A DNA stretch of 45,586 bases from Microbispora rosea (GCF_900156315.1 NZ_FTNI01000044.1:1-45586), one strand, 5' to 3'; shown: positions 31,734-40,669, counted from the first letter of the stretch. Notes: generated by a model not told the origin, from the letters alone. Program-made: numbers and translations.

Positions 31734-32504
31734 TCAGCCCCTGCGGCCCACCGCAAGATACACGCGCATGGGGACGGTCAGCCGCCCGTCGGGAAAGACC
31801 CGGCCGAGTTCGGCGCGCTCCCTGGCGAGCAGCTCCGCCACCACGTCACCCTCCATCCTCGCCATGTACGAGTGGGAGCGCAGGTCGACAAGGAAGTCCT
31901 CCAGCCGCACCGACCTGGTCCAGTCGACCCAGGTGTCGGCCACGGCGAGGCCGGCGTCGGACATGGCCGCGGCGATCGGCGGCATGCTCCACCCGGGCAG
32001 CACCGGCCCGATGTAGCCGGGGCACGACTCCGCGAGCCGCACCTGGTTGGCCGCCAGCCAGTCGGCCTTGCCGGGATCCACGCTGTTCCACCAGCCCGCC
32101 ACCGCGCCGCCGCCCACGATCACCCGTACGGCCTCGGCCACCGACAGCGCCGGGTCGAGCCAGTGCCACGACTGGGCGTACGTCACGAGGTCGGCCGCGC
32201 CCGCGCGGAAGGGCAGGTCGTTCCCGTCGGCCAGCAGCGCCGGGCAGGCCGTGCGGGCGCGCAGGCGGGCCAGCATCTGCTCGCCGCGGTCCACGGCGAC
32301 GACCCGGGCGCCGCGGTCGAGCAGCCCCCGGGTCGAGATGCCCGTGCCCGCTCCGACGTCGATCACGGTCGCCCCCGCGAGCCGGACTCCCGACAGGGTC
32401 TCCAGCGCGACGTAGAGGGCCTCCGGGTAGTGCGGCCTCGCCGCGTCGTACTCCTGGGAGACCCGGTCGAAGACCCGGTGGCTGTCCGCGAGCCGCTCGT
32501 TCAT
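31734..32504 (-). CDS. Class I SAM-dependent methyltransferase
   Basis: The protein has 256 residues. Motif I is VIDVGAGTGISTRGLL (about 48-63), followed by VVAVDRGEQML and DLVTYAQSWHWLDP. The pattern FD.VSQEYDAARPHYP at the N-terminus is typical of this uncharacterised small-molecule subgroup. The ATG overlaps the upstream gene's stop as ATGA, so it is translationally coupled to the TIM barrel. The substrate is unknown. Confidence 0.85.
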   Translation of the reverse strand: MNERLADSHRVFDRVSQEYDAARPHYPEALYVALETLSGVRLAGATVIDVGAGTGISTRGLLDRGARVVAVDRGEQMLARLRARTACPALLADGNDLPFRAGAADLVTYAQSWHWLDPALSVAEAVRVIVGGGAVAGWWNSVDPGKADWLAANQVRLAESCPGYIGPVLPGWSMPPIAAAMSDAGLAVADTWVDWTRSVRLEDFLVDLRSHSYMARMEGDVVAELLARERAELGRVFPDGRLTVPMRVYLAVGRRG

Positions 32505-33316
32505 GAGGCCGTGGAGGAGGCGGCGAAGTGGAGCCTCGCGAAGGCGAGCGCCTCGGTCAGATCCTCGATCCGCTCGCTGCGGCTGGTGGCCTTGCGGGTG
32601 TTGATCTCCAGGACGACGAGGCCCCGGTAACCGTTGCCGGCAAGGCGTTCCAGGATCGGCCCGCAGGGCTGCGTCCCCCGGCCGGGCACCAGGTGCTCGT
32701 CCTTGTTCGTGGTGCCCACCCCGTCGGCCAGGTGCAGGTGGGCCAGCCGCTCGCCCAGCTTGGTCGCCATCTCCATCGCGTCGGACCCGGACACCGCCGT
32801 ATGGGACAGGTCGAGCGTCACGTCGGGGAAGTCGAAGTCGATGGGGTTCCAGTCCGGCGCGTACGGCACGACCTCGTTGCCCCTGGCCCGCAGCGGGAAC
32901 ATGTTCTCCACCGCGAAGACGACGTCCGTCTCCTCGCGCATCCGGGCCAGCCCCTTCTCGAACTCCCTGGCGTAGTCGCGCTGCCAGCGGAAGGGCGGGT
33001 GGACCACGACGGTCTGCGCGCCCAGCCGCTCGGCCGCCTCGCGGGCCCTGCGCAGCTTCAGCCACGGGTCGCGGCCCCATACCCGCTGGGTCACCAGCAG
33101 GCAGGGCGCGTGCACGGCCAGGATCGGGATCTCATAGTGGTCGCGCAGTCGTTCGAGGACCTCGATGTCCTGGCTGACCGGGTCCTGTCCCACCATGATC
33201 TCTACGCCGTCGTACCCGAGCCGGGCGGCAAGCTCGAAGGCGTCCGGCGTACGCTCCGGGTACACCGACGCCGTCGACAGCGCCACCTTGCCGCTGGGCA
33301 CGCGGATGTCACTCAT
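32501..33316 (-). CDS. Sugar phosphate isomerase/epimerase-like TIM barrel
   Basis: The protein has 271 residues in the xylose-isomerase-like/AP endonuclease 2 fold. Metal-site residues are in YDGVEIM, VVVHPP, FAVENMFP, TLDLSHT, HLHLADG and LVVLEINT. Family members isomerise or epimerise sugars or act as DNA endonucleases; this one has the short carbohydrate form. It is coupled to the methyltransferase gene by a four-base overlap. Confidence 0.85.
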   Translation of the reverse strand: MSDIRVPSGKVALSTASVYPERTPDAFELAARLGYDGVEIMVGQDPVSQDIEVLERLRDHYEIPILAVHAPCLLVTQRVWGRDPWLKLRRAREAAERLGAQTVVVHPPFRWQRDYAREFEKGLARMREETDVVFAVENMFPLRARGNEVVPYAPDWNPIDFDFPDVTLDLSHTAVSGSDAMEMATKLGERLAHLHLADGVGTTNKDEHLVPGRGTQPCGPILERLAGNGYRGLVVLEINTRKATSRSERIEDLTEALAFARLHFAASSTAS

Positions 33317-33479
33317 GAGGCCAGCCTCCCCTGGCGGCCCGCGGGCACGTTCCAGTGCCGTGGCCGTGGCCGTCCGTTCGCTCCATGCGCCCGTTCACGG
33401 ATCCAGCCTAAGCCGCACCCGCGCCGTGCGCCGCTTCGCCACAATCAACTACCCAAGGTCGCGAACTAATGTGGGGCGC

Positions 33480-34178
33480 ATGGCACGGATCGTGAGCGGG
33501 GCCGTACCCAGTCCGAACATCTGGAACACTCCCCAGATCTACGAGCTGGAGAACCTCGCCGTGGGACCCGCGGGCGCGGCCGAGGCCGCGATGCGGGCCG
33601 TACGGCCCTGGGACGGCGCGACCGTGGTCGAGATCGGCTGCGGCAGCGGCTTCCATCTGCCCGTGCTCGCCGCGTCCGCCGGGCGGGTCGTGGGCGTCGA
33701 GCCGCACGGCGGCCTGGCCGCGCAGGCCGCCGCCCGCTGCGCGTCGCTGCCCGGCGTCTCGGTGCGTACGGGCACCGCGCAGGCGCTGCCCCTTCCCGAC
33801 GCGTCGGCCGACGTGGCGATCGCGCGGTGGGCGTACTTCTTCGGGCCCGGCTGCGAGCCCGGCCTGCGCGAGCTGGGGCGGGTGCTGCGCCGGGGCGGCG
33901 CGGCCTTCGTCGTGGACGTGGACGCCTCGCGCGGAGCGTTCGGCCGCTGGTTCCGCCGGTCGCTGCCGTCGTACTCCCCCGAGGCGGTGGAACGCTTCTG
34001 GTCCCGGCAGGGCTGGCGGCGCGAGGAGCTGGACCTGCGGATGACGTTCCGTACCAGGGCCGACCTGGAGGCGGTGCTGCGCATCGAGTTCACGCCCGAG
34101 GTGGCCGGCGAGGCGCTGCGGGAGATCGAGGGCCTGGACGTCGACTACCCGAACGTCCTGCGCTGGCGGGAATTCTGA
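33480..34178 (+). CDS. Class I SAM-dependent methyltransferase
   Basis: The protein has 232 residues. Motif I is VVEIGCGSGFHLPVL (about 43-57), with VVGVEPH and ADVAIARWAYFF following. It starts MARIVSGAVPSPNIWNTPQIYELEN, a form seen in many uncharacterised actinomycete methyltransferases. Transcription ends nine bases before the MerR promoter. The substrate is unknown. Confidence 0.82.
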   Translation: MARIVSGAVPSPNIWNTPQIYELENLAVGPAGAAEAAMRAVRPWDGATVVEIGCGSGFHLPVLAASAGRVVGVEPHGGLAAQAAARCASLPGVSVRTGTAQALPLPDASADVAIARWAYFFGPGCEPGLRELGRVLRRGGAAFVVDVDASRGAFGRWFRRSLPSYSPEAVERFWSRQGWRREELDLRMTFRTRADLEAVLRIEFTPEVAGEALREIEGLDVDYPNVLRWREF

Positions 34179-34186
34179 ATCCGGGC

Positions 34187-34217
34187 TTGACCTTGTCACC
34201 GGCGTCAAGCTTTACCG
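34187..34217 (+). promoter_or_regulatory. MerR-type promoter
   Basis: TTGACC at 34187-34192 and a TTTACC/TTACCG -10 at 34211-34217 are separated by 18-19 bp, the long spacing typical of MerR-regulated promoters. The spacer carries a degenerate dyad (CCTTGTC/GTCAAGC). It should drive the MerR-thioredoxin pair and be bound by MerR itself. Confidence 0.6.
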
Positions 34218-34245
34218 TCGTGCCAGGACAGCCGAGGAGGGGCCG

Positions 34246-34623
34246 ATGCGGATCGGCGAGCTGGCCCGGCGCGTGGGAGTGAGCACCCGGGCGCTGCGCT
34301 ACTACGAGCAGCGGGGGCTCATCCGGTCGCGCCGCTCGGCCAACGGATATCGCGAGTACGACGAGTCGGACGTCCGGATCGTCACCGAGATCCGCGAGCT
34401 GATGTCGGTCGGCTTCACGCTGGAGGACGCCCGCCCGTTCGTGGACTGCCTGCGGTCCGGACACCCGTCCGGAGGCTCCTGCCCGGAGTCGGTGGCCGTC
34501 TACCGGCGCAAGCTCGCCGAGATCGACCGGGAGATCCGCGACCTGCTGGCCCGCCGCTCGGAGGTGGCCGCCCAGTTCGCCGACGCCTGCCCCGGCTGTC
34601 TCCTACGACGAGGAGAGTCATGA
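34246..34623 (+). CDS. MerR family regulator
   Basis: The protein has 125 residues. The HTH is at the N-terminus (MRIGELARRVGVSTRALRYYEQRGLI), then a coiled-coil dimerisation helix (about 80-115). Cysteines occur at VDC, GSCPES and ACPGC near the C-terminus and could sense thiol oxidation or a metal. A GAGGAGGGG Shine-Dalgarno sequence precedes the start. Its stop overlaps the thioredoxin start (ATGA), so the two are coupled. Confidence 0.88.
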   Translation: MRIGELARRVGVSTRALRYYEQRGLIRSRRSANGYREYDESDVRIVTEIRELMSVGFTLEDARPFVDCLRSGHPSGGSCPESVAVYRRKLAEIDREIRDLLARRSEVAAQFADACPGCLLRRGES

Positions 34624-34934
34624 TCACACTGACCGCTGAGAACTTCGACGAGCAGGTGCTGCACAGCGACAAGCCCGTGCTGGTGGACTTCTGGACCGAC
34701 TGGTGCCCGCCGTGCAAGATGATCGCCCCGATCCTGGAGGAGATCGCCGCCGAGTACGGCGACCGCCTCACGGTGGCGAAGATCAACGCCGACGACCACC
34801 CCGAGATCGCCCAGCGCTACAACGTCCTGGGCTTCCCCACGCTGAACCTCTACCGCGACGGCGAGATCGTCCAGCAGATCAGGGGCGCCAAGCCCAAGCG
34901 GCTGCTGCTCGCCGACCTCGCGGGCCACTTCTAG
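34620..34934 (+). CDS. Thioredoxin with WCPPC active site
   Basis: The protein has 104 residues, a full thioredoxin fold. The active site is Trp28-Cys29-Pro-Pro-Cys32; standard thioredoxins have WCGPC. The cis-proline loop (GFPTLNLY) is intact. The Pro in place of Gly should shift the redox potential of the pair. It reduces protein disulphides in the cytoplasm, and coupling with a Cys-containing MerR suggests a redox-responsive pair. The Shine-Dalgarno sequence is inside the merR end. Confidence 0.9.
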   Translation: MITLTAENFDEQVLHSDKPVLVDFWTDWCPPCKMIAPILEEIAAEYGDRLTVAKINADDHPEIAQRYNVLGFPTLNLYRDGEIVQQIRGAKPKRLLLADLAGHF

Positions 34935-34947
34935 GTCACGCCTGTCT

Positions 34948-34997
34948 TGCCGAGAGCTGCTTATATAAGCGTTGACTTTTATAAGTGGCTCTCGGCA
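34948..34997. promoter_or_regulatory. 50-nt inverted repeat, ArsR operator/promoter candidate
   Basis: Outer arms TGCCGAGAGC (34948-34957) and GCTCTCGGCA (34988-34997) are perfectly complementary. Inner arms CTTATA (34960-34965) and TATAAG (34980-34985) also pair, with TG/TG bulges between. The centre is AT-rich and contains TTGACT (34972-34977); CATAGT at 34996-35001 could be the -10, putting the transcript start at or next to the GTG of the fusion gene. It may also terminate thioredoxin transcription. Confidence 0.6.
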
Positions 34998-35007
34998 TAG
35001 TGGGCGC

Positions 35008-36033
35008 GTGCACGCATTCGACGCGCTGGGGGATCCGGTGCGACGCCGGATCCTGGAGCTGCTCTCCCATGGCGAGCAGACGTCGGGCGCGCTCACCTCG
35101 GTCATCCGTGCCGAGTTCGGGATCTCACAGCCGGCCATCTCCCAGCATCTGCGCGTGCTCCGCGAGTGCGGACTGGCGTCCGTACGCGCCGAGGGCACGC
35201 GGCGGCTGTACGCCGTCGAACCCGCGCCTCTGCGGGAGGCCGACGCCTGGCTGGAGCGGTTCCGCGGCTTCCTGGAGCAGCGGATCGACGCGCTCGGCAC
35301 CGAACTGGCACGGGGCAGACGGGAGCGGCGGCACGGCGGCGGCGATGCCCATCACGCAGCCCACGACGGACGGACCGACGAGGAAGAGCGGCCAATGAGC
35401 GACTTCATCGACATGATCAACCAAGCCCATCGCACGGTCGGCACGCGCGACCTGCCCGAAGGCGAAGCCCGCACGGTGCTGCTGCGGCGCACCTACGACG
35501 CCGGCGTCGAGGACGTGTGGGACGCCTGCACCGACCCCGAGCGAATCAGCCGCTGGTTCCTCCCGGTGAGCGGCGAGCTGAAACTCGGCGGGCACTACCA
35601 GCTCCAGGGCAACGCGGGCGGGGAGATCCTGCGGTGCGAGCCGCCGCGGCTGCTGCGGGTGAGCTGGCTGTTCGGCGAGAACCCCGGCTTCAGCGAGGTC
35701 GAGGTGCGGCTGAGCCCGGAGGGCGATGGCCACACCGTGTTCGAGCTGGAGCACGTCGCCGTGGTGCCGCCCGAGTTCTGGGACCGGTTCGGGCCGGGTG
35801 CCACGGGCGTCGGCTGGGACCTGGCGCTGCTCGGGCTCGGCCTGCACCTGCGCGGCGAGATGATCGACGACCCCTCCGCGTGGGAGCAGTCGGAGGAGGC
35901 GCGGGAGCTCATGAGGCTCAGCAGCACCCTGTGGGGCGAGGCATACCGGGCCTCCGGCGCGCCGGACGACGTGGTGACCGCCGCGGTCTCCGGCACCACC
36001 GCCTTCTACGCGCCGGAGCAGCCGCAGGCCTAG
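35008..36033 (+). CDS. ArsR-type HTH fused to SRPBCC (AHSA1) domain
   Basis: The protein has 341 residues. The N-terminal ArsR winged HTH (about 1-85) has DALGDPVRRRILELL and ISQPAISQHLRVLRE. An acidic, His-rich linker (about 105-130) leads to an SRPBCC domain (about 145-330) starting MSDFIDMINQAHRTVG. In many actinomycetes the two are separate neighbouring genes; here no stop intervenes, so they form one polypeptide. An internal ATG with the same segment could still give a separate SRPBCC product. GTG 35008 fits leaderless initiation. Such pairs respond to small hydrophobic ligands; the ligand is unknown. Confidence 0.82.
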   Translation: MHAFDALGDPVRRRILELLSHGEQTSGALTSVIRAEFGISQPAISQHLRVLRECGLASVRAEGTRRLYAVEPAPLREADAWLERFRGFLEQRIDALGTELARGRRERRHGGGDAHHAAHDGRTDEEERPMSDFIDMINQAHRTVGTRDLPEGEARTVLLRRTYDAGVEDVWDACTDPERISRWFLPVSGELKLGGHYQLQGNAGGEILRCEPPRLLRVSWLFGENPGFSEVEVRLSPEGDGHTVFELEHVAVVPPEFWDRFGPGATGVGWDLALLGLGLHLRGEMIDDPSAWEQSEEARELMRLSSTLWGEAYRASGAPDDVVTAAVSGTTAFYAPEQPQA

Positions 36034-36094
36034 TTCCCGCCCCGCCGCCGCTTTCCTGAAGGGATTGTCGGCGGCGGCCGGTAACCTCCCGCAC

Positions 36095-37531
36095 GTGAGC
36101 AAGGCAGCGAAACCGGCGTACCGGTGCGGCGAGTGCGGCTGGACCACGGTCAAGTGGGTCGGCAGGTGCGGGGAGTGCCAGGCGTGGGGCACGGTCGAGG
36201 AGGCCGGGGCCCGGCAGGGCGTCCACGTGGTCAAGCCGGGCGCGGTCTCCGCCCCCGCCGTCCCGATCGGCCAGGTGAAGGCCGAGGTCGTCAGTTCGCG
36301 GACGACCGGAGTCCCCGAGCTCGACCGCGTGCTCGGCGGCGGTCTCGTCCCCGGCGCGGTCGTGCTCCTGGCGGGAGAGCCGGGCATCGGCAAGTCGACG
36401 CTGCTGCTGGAGGCCGCCGCCCGCACCGCGCAGGGCGAGACGGTCCTCTACGTGACCGGCGAGGAGTCGGCCGCCCAGGTGCGCATGCGCGCCGACCGCA
36501 TCGGCGCTATCGAGGACAGGCTCTATCTGGCCGCCGAGACCGACCTGTCGGCCCTGGTGGCGCACGTCGAGAAGGTGCAGCCGAGCCTGCTCATCGTCGA
36601 CTCGGTCCAGACGATCGGCTCGGCCGACGCGACCGGAGTGCCCGGCGGCGTGACCCAGGTCAGGGAGGTCGCCGGCAACCTGGTCCGCCTTGCCAAGGAG
36701 CGGGCCATGTCCACGGTGCTCGTCGGCCACGTGACCAAGGACGGCACGATCGCCGGCCCCCGCGTGCTGGAGCACCTGGTGGACGTCGTGCTCCACTTCG
36801 AGGGCGACCGCAACTCGCGGCTGCGCCTGGTGCGCGCGGTGAAGAACCGGTTCGGCCCGATCGACGAGGTGGGCTGCTTCGACCTGCACGAGCGCGGCAT
36901 CACCGGGATCGCCGACCCCAGCGGGCTGTTCGTCTCCCGCCATCCCGAGCCGGTGCCGGGCACCTGCGTCACCGTGACCATCGAGGGCACCCGGCCGATC
37001 CCGGCCGAGTTGCAGGCCCTGGTCGGCCCGACCGAGGCCCCCCAGCCCCGCCGCACGTCCTCCGGTCTCGACTCCTACCGGGTGGCGATGGTGCTCGCCG
37101 TCATGGAGCGGCGGCTCCACGCCAAGATCGGCAAGTGCGACGTCTTCACGGCCACCGTGGGCGGGATCCGCCTGACCGACCCCGCCGTGGACCTCGCGCT
37201 GATGCTGTCGGTCGTCAGCGCGGCCGGCGACCAGGCCCTGCCCGCCGGGCTCGTCGCGCTGGGCGAGGTCGGCCTGGCCGGCGAACTGCGGCCCGTGCGG
37301 GACGTCAGGCGGCGGCTGGCCGAGGCGGCCCGGCTCGGCTTCACCCGGGCGCTGGTGCCCACCGGCTCGCTGGAGGAGGAAGGCCCGCGCCTGGAGGCGG
37401 CGGCGAAGCCCGGCCGGCTCGTGGCGCTGCGCTCGCCGGCCGGCCGTACGACGCCGTTCGCGCCGGGCTTCGAGGTCACGGAGGTGGAGAACGTGTGGGA
37501 CGCGCTCAACCTCATGAGATCCGCGGGGTGA
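36095..37531 (+). CDS. radA: DNA repair protein RadA (Sms)
   Basis: The protein has 478 residues from GTG 36095. The N-terminal C4 zinc finger uses Cys11, Cys14, Cys25 and Cys28, followed by a RecA-like ATPase with Walker A GEPGIGKST, the RadA signature KNRFG, and a Lon-like C-terminal domain. It acts in recombination-dependent repair and branch migration. An upstream TTG at 36065 is an alternative start. No Shine-Dalgarno sequence is seen and TAACCT lies eight bases upstream, so the transcript may be leaderless. It lies immediately before disA, as in many Gram-positive bacteria. Confidence 0.95.
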   Translation: MSKAAKPAYRCGECGWTTVKWVGRCGECQAWGTVEEAGARQGVHVVKPGAVSAPAVPIGQVKAEVVSSRTTGVPELDRVLGGGLVPGAVVLLAGEPGIGKSTLLLEAAARTAQGETVLYVTGEESAAQVRMRADRIGAIEDRLYLAAETDLSALVAHVEKVQPSLLIVDSVQTIGSADATGVPGGVTQVREVAGNLVRLAKERAMSTVLVGHVTKDGTIAGPRVLEHLVDVVLHFEGDRNSRLRLVRAVKNRFGPIDEVGCFDLHERGITGIADPSGLFVSRHPEPVPGTCVTVTIEGTRPIPAELQALVGPTEAPQPRRTSSGLDSYRVAMVLAVMERRLHAKIGKCDVFTATVGGIRLTDPAVDLALMLSVVSAAGDQALPAGLVALGEVGLAGELRPVRDVRRRLAEAARLGFTRALVPTGSLEEEGPRLEAAAKPGRLVALRSPAGRTTPFAPGFEVTEVENVWDALNLMRSAG

Positions 37532-37720
37532 TCGGCCGTCACACCGGTGAGCACGGCATCACGCCGGTAAACTCTGTTGCCTGTCCCGTCGGTCGTGGCC
37601 TCGCCCCCGCGCCCCCGGCGGGCTTCACAGGGCGCCTGCGGAGCGCCTCGCGGATCTCGCCGCGGCAAGGGATCGGTAGGAAGACGATCTGACGGATAAC
37701 GACCGGGCGAGCCCACTGGG

Positions 37721-38815
37721 GTGCATGTGCTGGACAACGACAAGGCGATCGACGACCGCAGAAGGGCCGTGCTCGCCGCGCTCGCCCCGGGGACGGCGCT
37801 GCGCGACGGGCTGGAGCGCATCCTGCGCGGCCACACCGGCGGACTGATCGTCCTCGGGTACGACCGCACGGTCGAGGACATCTGCACCGGCGGGTTCACG
37901 CTCGACGTCGAGTTCTCCGCGACCCGCCTGCGCGAGCTGGCCAAGATGGACGGCGCGATCGTGCTCGACACGGCCCACCTGAGGATCGTGCGGGCCGCCG
38001 TGCATCTCGTGCCCGACCCGGCCATCCCCACCGACGAGTCCGGCACCCGGCACCGCACGGCGCAGCGGGTGGCCAGGCAGACCTCGCTCCCGGTCATCGC
38101 GATCAGCAAGTCGATGCGGATCATCGCGCTCTACCTCGACGGCATCCGCTACGTGCTGGAGGAGTCGGCCGCGATCCTGTCCAAGGCCAACCAGGCTCTG
38201 GCGACGCTCGAACGCTACAAGAAGCGGCTCGACGAGGTCTCCGGCAACCTTTCGGCCCTGGAGATCGAGGACCTCGTCACGGTCCGCGACGTGGCCGTCG
38301 TCGTCCAGCGGCTGGAGATGGTCCGCCGCATCGCCCGCGAGATCGAGGGATACGTCGTCGAGCTCGGCACCGACGGGCGGCTGCTGTCCCTCCAGCTCGA
38401 CGAACTGTTCGCGGGCGTGGAGACCGACCGCGTGCAGATCATCCGCGACTACGCGCCCGGTGCGCTCGGCGCGCGGCCGTACGGGGACGCCGACGCCATG
38501 CGGGAGCTGGACGAACTGTCGTCCGGCGACCTGCTCGACCTGTCGAAGGTGGCGCAGATATTGGGCCACCACGGCGGCGACGCGCTCGACACGCCCGTCA
38601 GCCCGCGCGGCTTCCGGCTGCTCACCAAGGTTCCCCGCCTCCCCGGGGCGATCGTCGACCGGCTCGTGAGCCATTTCGGCGGCCTGCAGAAGCTGCTCGC
38701 GGCCAGCACCGACGACCTCCAGGCCGTCGGCGGCGTGGGTGAGACCCGGGCGCGCAGCGTCCGCGAGGGCCTGTCCCGGCTCGCCGAGTCGTCCATCCTG
38801 GAGCGCTACCTCTGA
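37721..38815 (+). CDS. disA: Diadenylate cyclase DisA
   Basis: The protein has 364 residues. The DAC domain holds the DGA motif (77-79, KMDGAIVLD) and RHR motif (110-112, GTRHRTA), essential for c-di-AMP synthesis. The helical spine (about 150-285) and C-terminal HhH DNA-binding domain (about 300-364; QAVGGVGETRARSVREGL) are present. It scans DNA and makes c-di-AMP from ATP. Start is GTG 37721 or GTG 37727; no strong Shine-Dalgarno sequence. A 189-bp gap after radA holds a TAAACT -10-like element (37568-37573), a possible separate promoter. Confidence 0.95.
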   Translation: MHVLDNDKAIDDRRRAVLAALAPGTALRDGLERILRGHTGGLIVLGYDRTVEDICTGGFTLDVEFSATRLRELAKMDGAIVLDTAHLRIVRAAVHLVPDPAIPTDESGTRHRTAQRVARQTSLPVIAISKSMRIIALYLDGIRYVLEESAAILSKANQALATLERYKKRLDEVSGNLSALEIEDLVTVRDVAVVVQRLEMVRRIAREIEGYVVELGTDGRLLSLQLDELFAGVETDRVQIIRDYAPGALGARPYGDADAMRELDELSSGDLLDLSKVAQILGHHGGDALDTPVSPRGFRLLTKVPRLPGAIVDRLVSHFGGLQKLLAASTDDLQAVGGVGETRARSVREGLSRLAESSILERYL

Positions 38816-38918
38816 TCGATGCGCGGCTGTTCGACTCGATGACCTGCCGGAGCGGCTGAGGAGCGCTCGGTCACGGCGGTGCGAGCACGAGGACGGAGAG
38901 GTCGCCGACGCTCATGAT

Positions 38919-39587
38919 CTAGGGGGTGAACAGCTTCCAGTGCCCCTCGGAGACGACCTCGACATGGCCGTCGATCACCTTGATGGCGGTCTCATCGTCG
39001 ATCGCGTACGCCTGATTCGGGATGCCGGCCGCCCACCTTTCCGCCTCGGCCATGGTGTTCTCCGGCAGGAGTTCGTGATCCAGGTGCGGGAAGATCGAGA
39101 AGTCGACGACACCCAGGGTGCTGTCGTCACCCGAGGGCGGCTTCCACTGGACGAAGTCCTCCCCGATATGGGGAGTCATCACCATGCTCCCGGCGCTCAG
39201 TCCCGCCCAGACCGTCTCGCTCAGCGACGGCAACAGATCCGCCAGCCCGGACTGCCGCATCCAGTGACACAGGTACAGCGCATCGCCGCCGTTCACCAGC
39301 AGGACGTCTGCCTCCCGGACCCAGGGGATCCAGCGCTCTTCACCGATGCTGGGCAGCGCGGTGAGCTCCAGCACTCCCACGGACTTCCACCCCAGCTCGC
39401 ACATGGGCAGGGCGGACTGTCCACTGATGAAACGCCATGCGCCGACAGGAGTGCCCTGGGGGTGCCCGTATGACGCGGTGGGGATGCAGAGGGCGTGGGA
39501 CTCGGCGATCGGCTTGCCCAGGAGGTCGACCAGCGCGTCGTGGATGCTCGCGTTCGCGATGCCGGCGGATGTGAGAAGGAGCCGCAT
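38919..39587 (-). CDS. Peptidase S51-like (peptidase E/type 1 GATase-like)
   Basis: The protein has 222 residues. The nucleophile elbow GLSAGS (about 129-134) carries the catalytic Ser of peptidase E/cyanophycinase-type proteins. VLLVNGGDALYLCHW (about 95-109) and DFSIFPHLDHE (about 158-168) match the S51 fold and its catalytic His region. It may hydrolyse N-terminal aspartyl dipeptides or be a related hydrolase. ATG 39587 follows GGAAAGGGC. It converges on disA and is separated from it by about 100 bp without a gene. Confidence 0.82.
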   Translation of the reverse strand: MRLLLTSAGIANASIHDALVDLLGKPIAESHALCIPTASYGHPQGTPVGAWRFISGQSALPMCELGWKSVGVLELTALPSIGEERWIPWVREADVLLVNGGDALYLCHWMRQSGLADLLPSLSETVWAGLSAGSMVMTPHIGEDFVQWKPPSGDDSTLGVVDFSIFPHLDHELLPENTMAEAERWAAGIPNQAYAIDDETAIKVIDGHVEVVSEGHWKLFTP

Positions 39588-39618
39588 GATGCCCTTTCCT
39601 GAGCGCTCTGTCGCTGCC

Positions 39619-39647
39619 CTGTGTCAGAAACGCCTGTGTCAGAAGCG
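39619..39647. repeat. Short tandem repeat upstream of the peptidase gene
   Basis: CTGTGTCAGAA occurs twice in tandem with a 15-bp period (39619-39629 and 39634-39644). The 244-bp gap to 39831 holds no gene I can support. An imperfect dyad, CCAA..TGATT / AATCGGTTGG, is at 39679-39708 in an AT-rich patch and may be an operator of the peptidase gene. Confidence 0.4.
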
Positions 39648-39831
39648 TCGGTCACCGGCACGGCGATCCCCTCCACGACCAAACTGATTGCAGAATGAAA
39701 TCGGTTGGAGTGACGCTAACACGACCAGTTGCGAAGTGCCACCAGATTTGCCGGCTGACGTACGACGCCCGGTGCGCCGGTCGGGATACCCGATCAGGCG
39801 GCGATCGAGGCGCCGGACGACCGGCACCCTC

Positions 39832-40530
39832 TCAGCGCAGATGGAAGACGATCTTCGGGCTCTTCAACCGGCCCGAGTGGGCGGTCGCGATGTACGTGCC
39901 GGGGTCGGCGGCCGGCCGCTTGCCGGCGCACGTGCTGCCCGAGCGGTGGCGGTCCCATTTGATCGAGCGGACGTAGGGGATGCCGCGCTCCAGCAGCTGC
40001 CTGTCCACGCCGTCGCCCGCCACGCAGTCGGCCGTCGACCACACGCGATCGCCGCCCGACAGCACCCGCATCTCCAGCGTGCGCGGCCCGACGTCCACCG
40101 TGCACTCGACCTTGCTCGTGCTCACCACCGTCAGCAGGAAGGACGGGGTGACCCCCTTGCCGTACACGTCCTGGCCGGTCTGCAGCGCCAGCACGAGGTC
40201 CTTCTCGTCGCACGGATCGCCGGGGCGTCGCGGCTTGCCGGGCGAGGGCGAGACGCTCGCGGAGGCGGACGGCGACGGCTGCCCCGCGACGGCGCCGGAG
40301 ACGGCGGGCGTCTTCGGGGCCAGCCCTGCGGGCAGCGAGACGACCAGGCGGTCGGAGGGCGTCGCCTTGACAGCGGCGGCGGTCTCGTCAGGCCGTCCGG
40401 AGGCGCTGCTGCACGCCCATGCCACGACCGCCACCACGACGAGCATCCCCGTGAGCACCGACACCCGGCGGCGCCAGTAGACGTCCGCCCCCTCGACGCC
40501 CACGTCACCACGGAAAGTGTCCGGATCCAT
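39832..40530 (-). CDS. Membrane-anchored protein of unknown function
   Basis: The protein has 232 residues. A short cytoplasmic N-terminus (about 1-22) and one transmembrane helix (about 23-42; LTGMLVVVAVVAWACSS) are followed by a Ser/Pro-rich linker (about 85-105) and an extracellular beta-type domain with three or four cysteines and a WDRHR segment. The Cys at the end of the helix might be lipidated, though no classical lipobox spacing is certain. It is divergent from mutY (139-bp gap), an arrangement I believe is common in actinomycetes. The function is unknown. Confidence 0.7.
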   Translation of the reverse strand: MDPDTFRGDVGVEGADVYWRRRVSVLTGMLVVVAVVAWACSSASGRPDETAAAVKATPSDRLVVSLPAGLAPKTPAVSGAVAGQPSPSASASVSPSPGKPRRPGDPCDEKDLVLALQTGQDVYGKGVTPSFLLTVVSTSKVECTVDVGPRTLEMRVLSGGDRVWSTADCVAGDGVDRQLLERGIPYVRSIKWDRHRSGSTCAGKRPAADPGTYIATAHSGRLKSPKIVFHLR

Positions 40531-40669
40531 ACGGACAGTATGGGGAGCCCTGGGGGGCAGCCGGGAACGGCTCGCTGAACCTTGTCCTTCTCCAGATCAC
40601 AGCGTCGCCGGGTCTTTGCGCAATCGGGCGTCCCACGCGCGCCGGCGCGGCTCTCGGTACAGTCGGGGC

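Noticed and set aside
35395..35397. Separate start of an independent SRPBCC gene
   Set aside because: The frame is open from the ArsR part without a stop, so I kept one fused gene; an internal start remains possible and is noted there.
38816..38918. Small gene between disA and the peptidase gene
   Set aside because: No start with a ribosome binding site or coding bias was found in the 103 bp.
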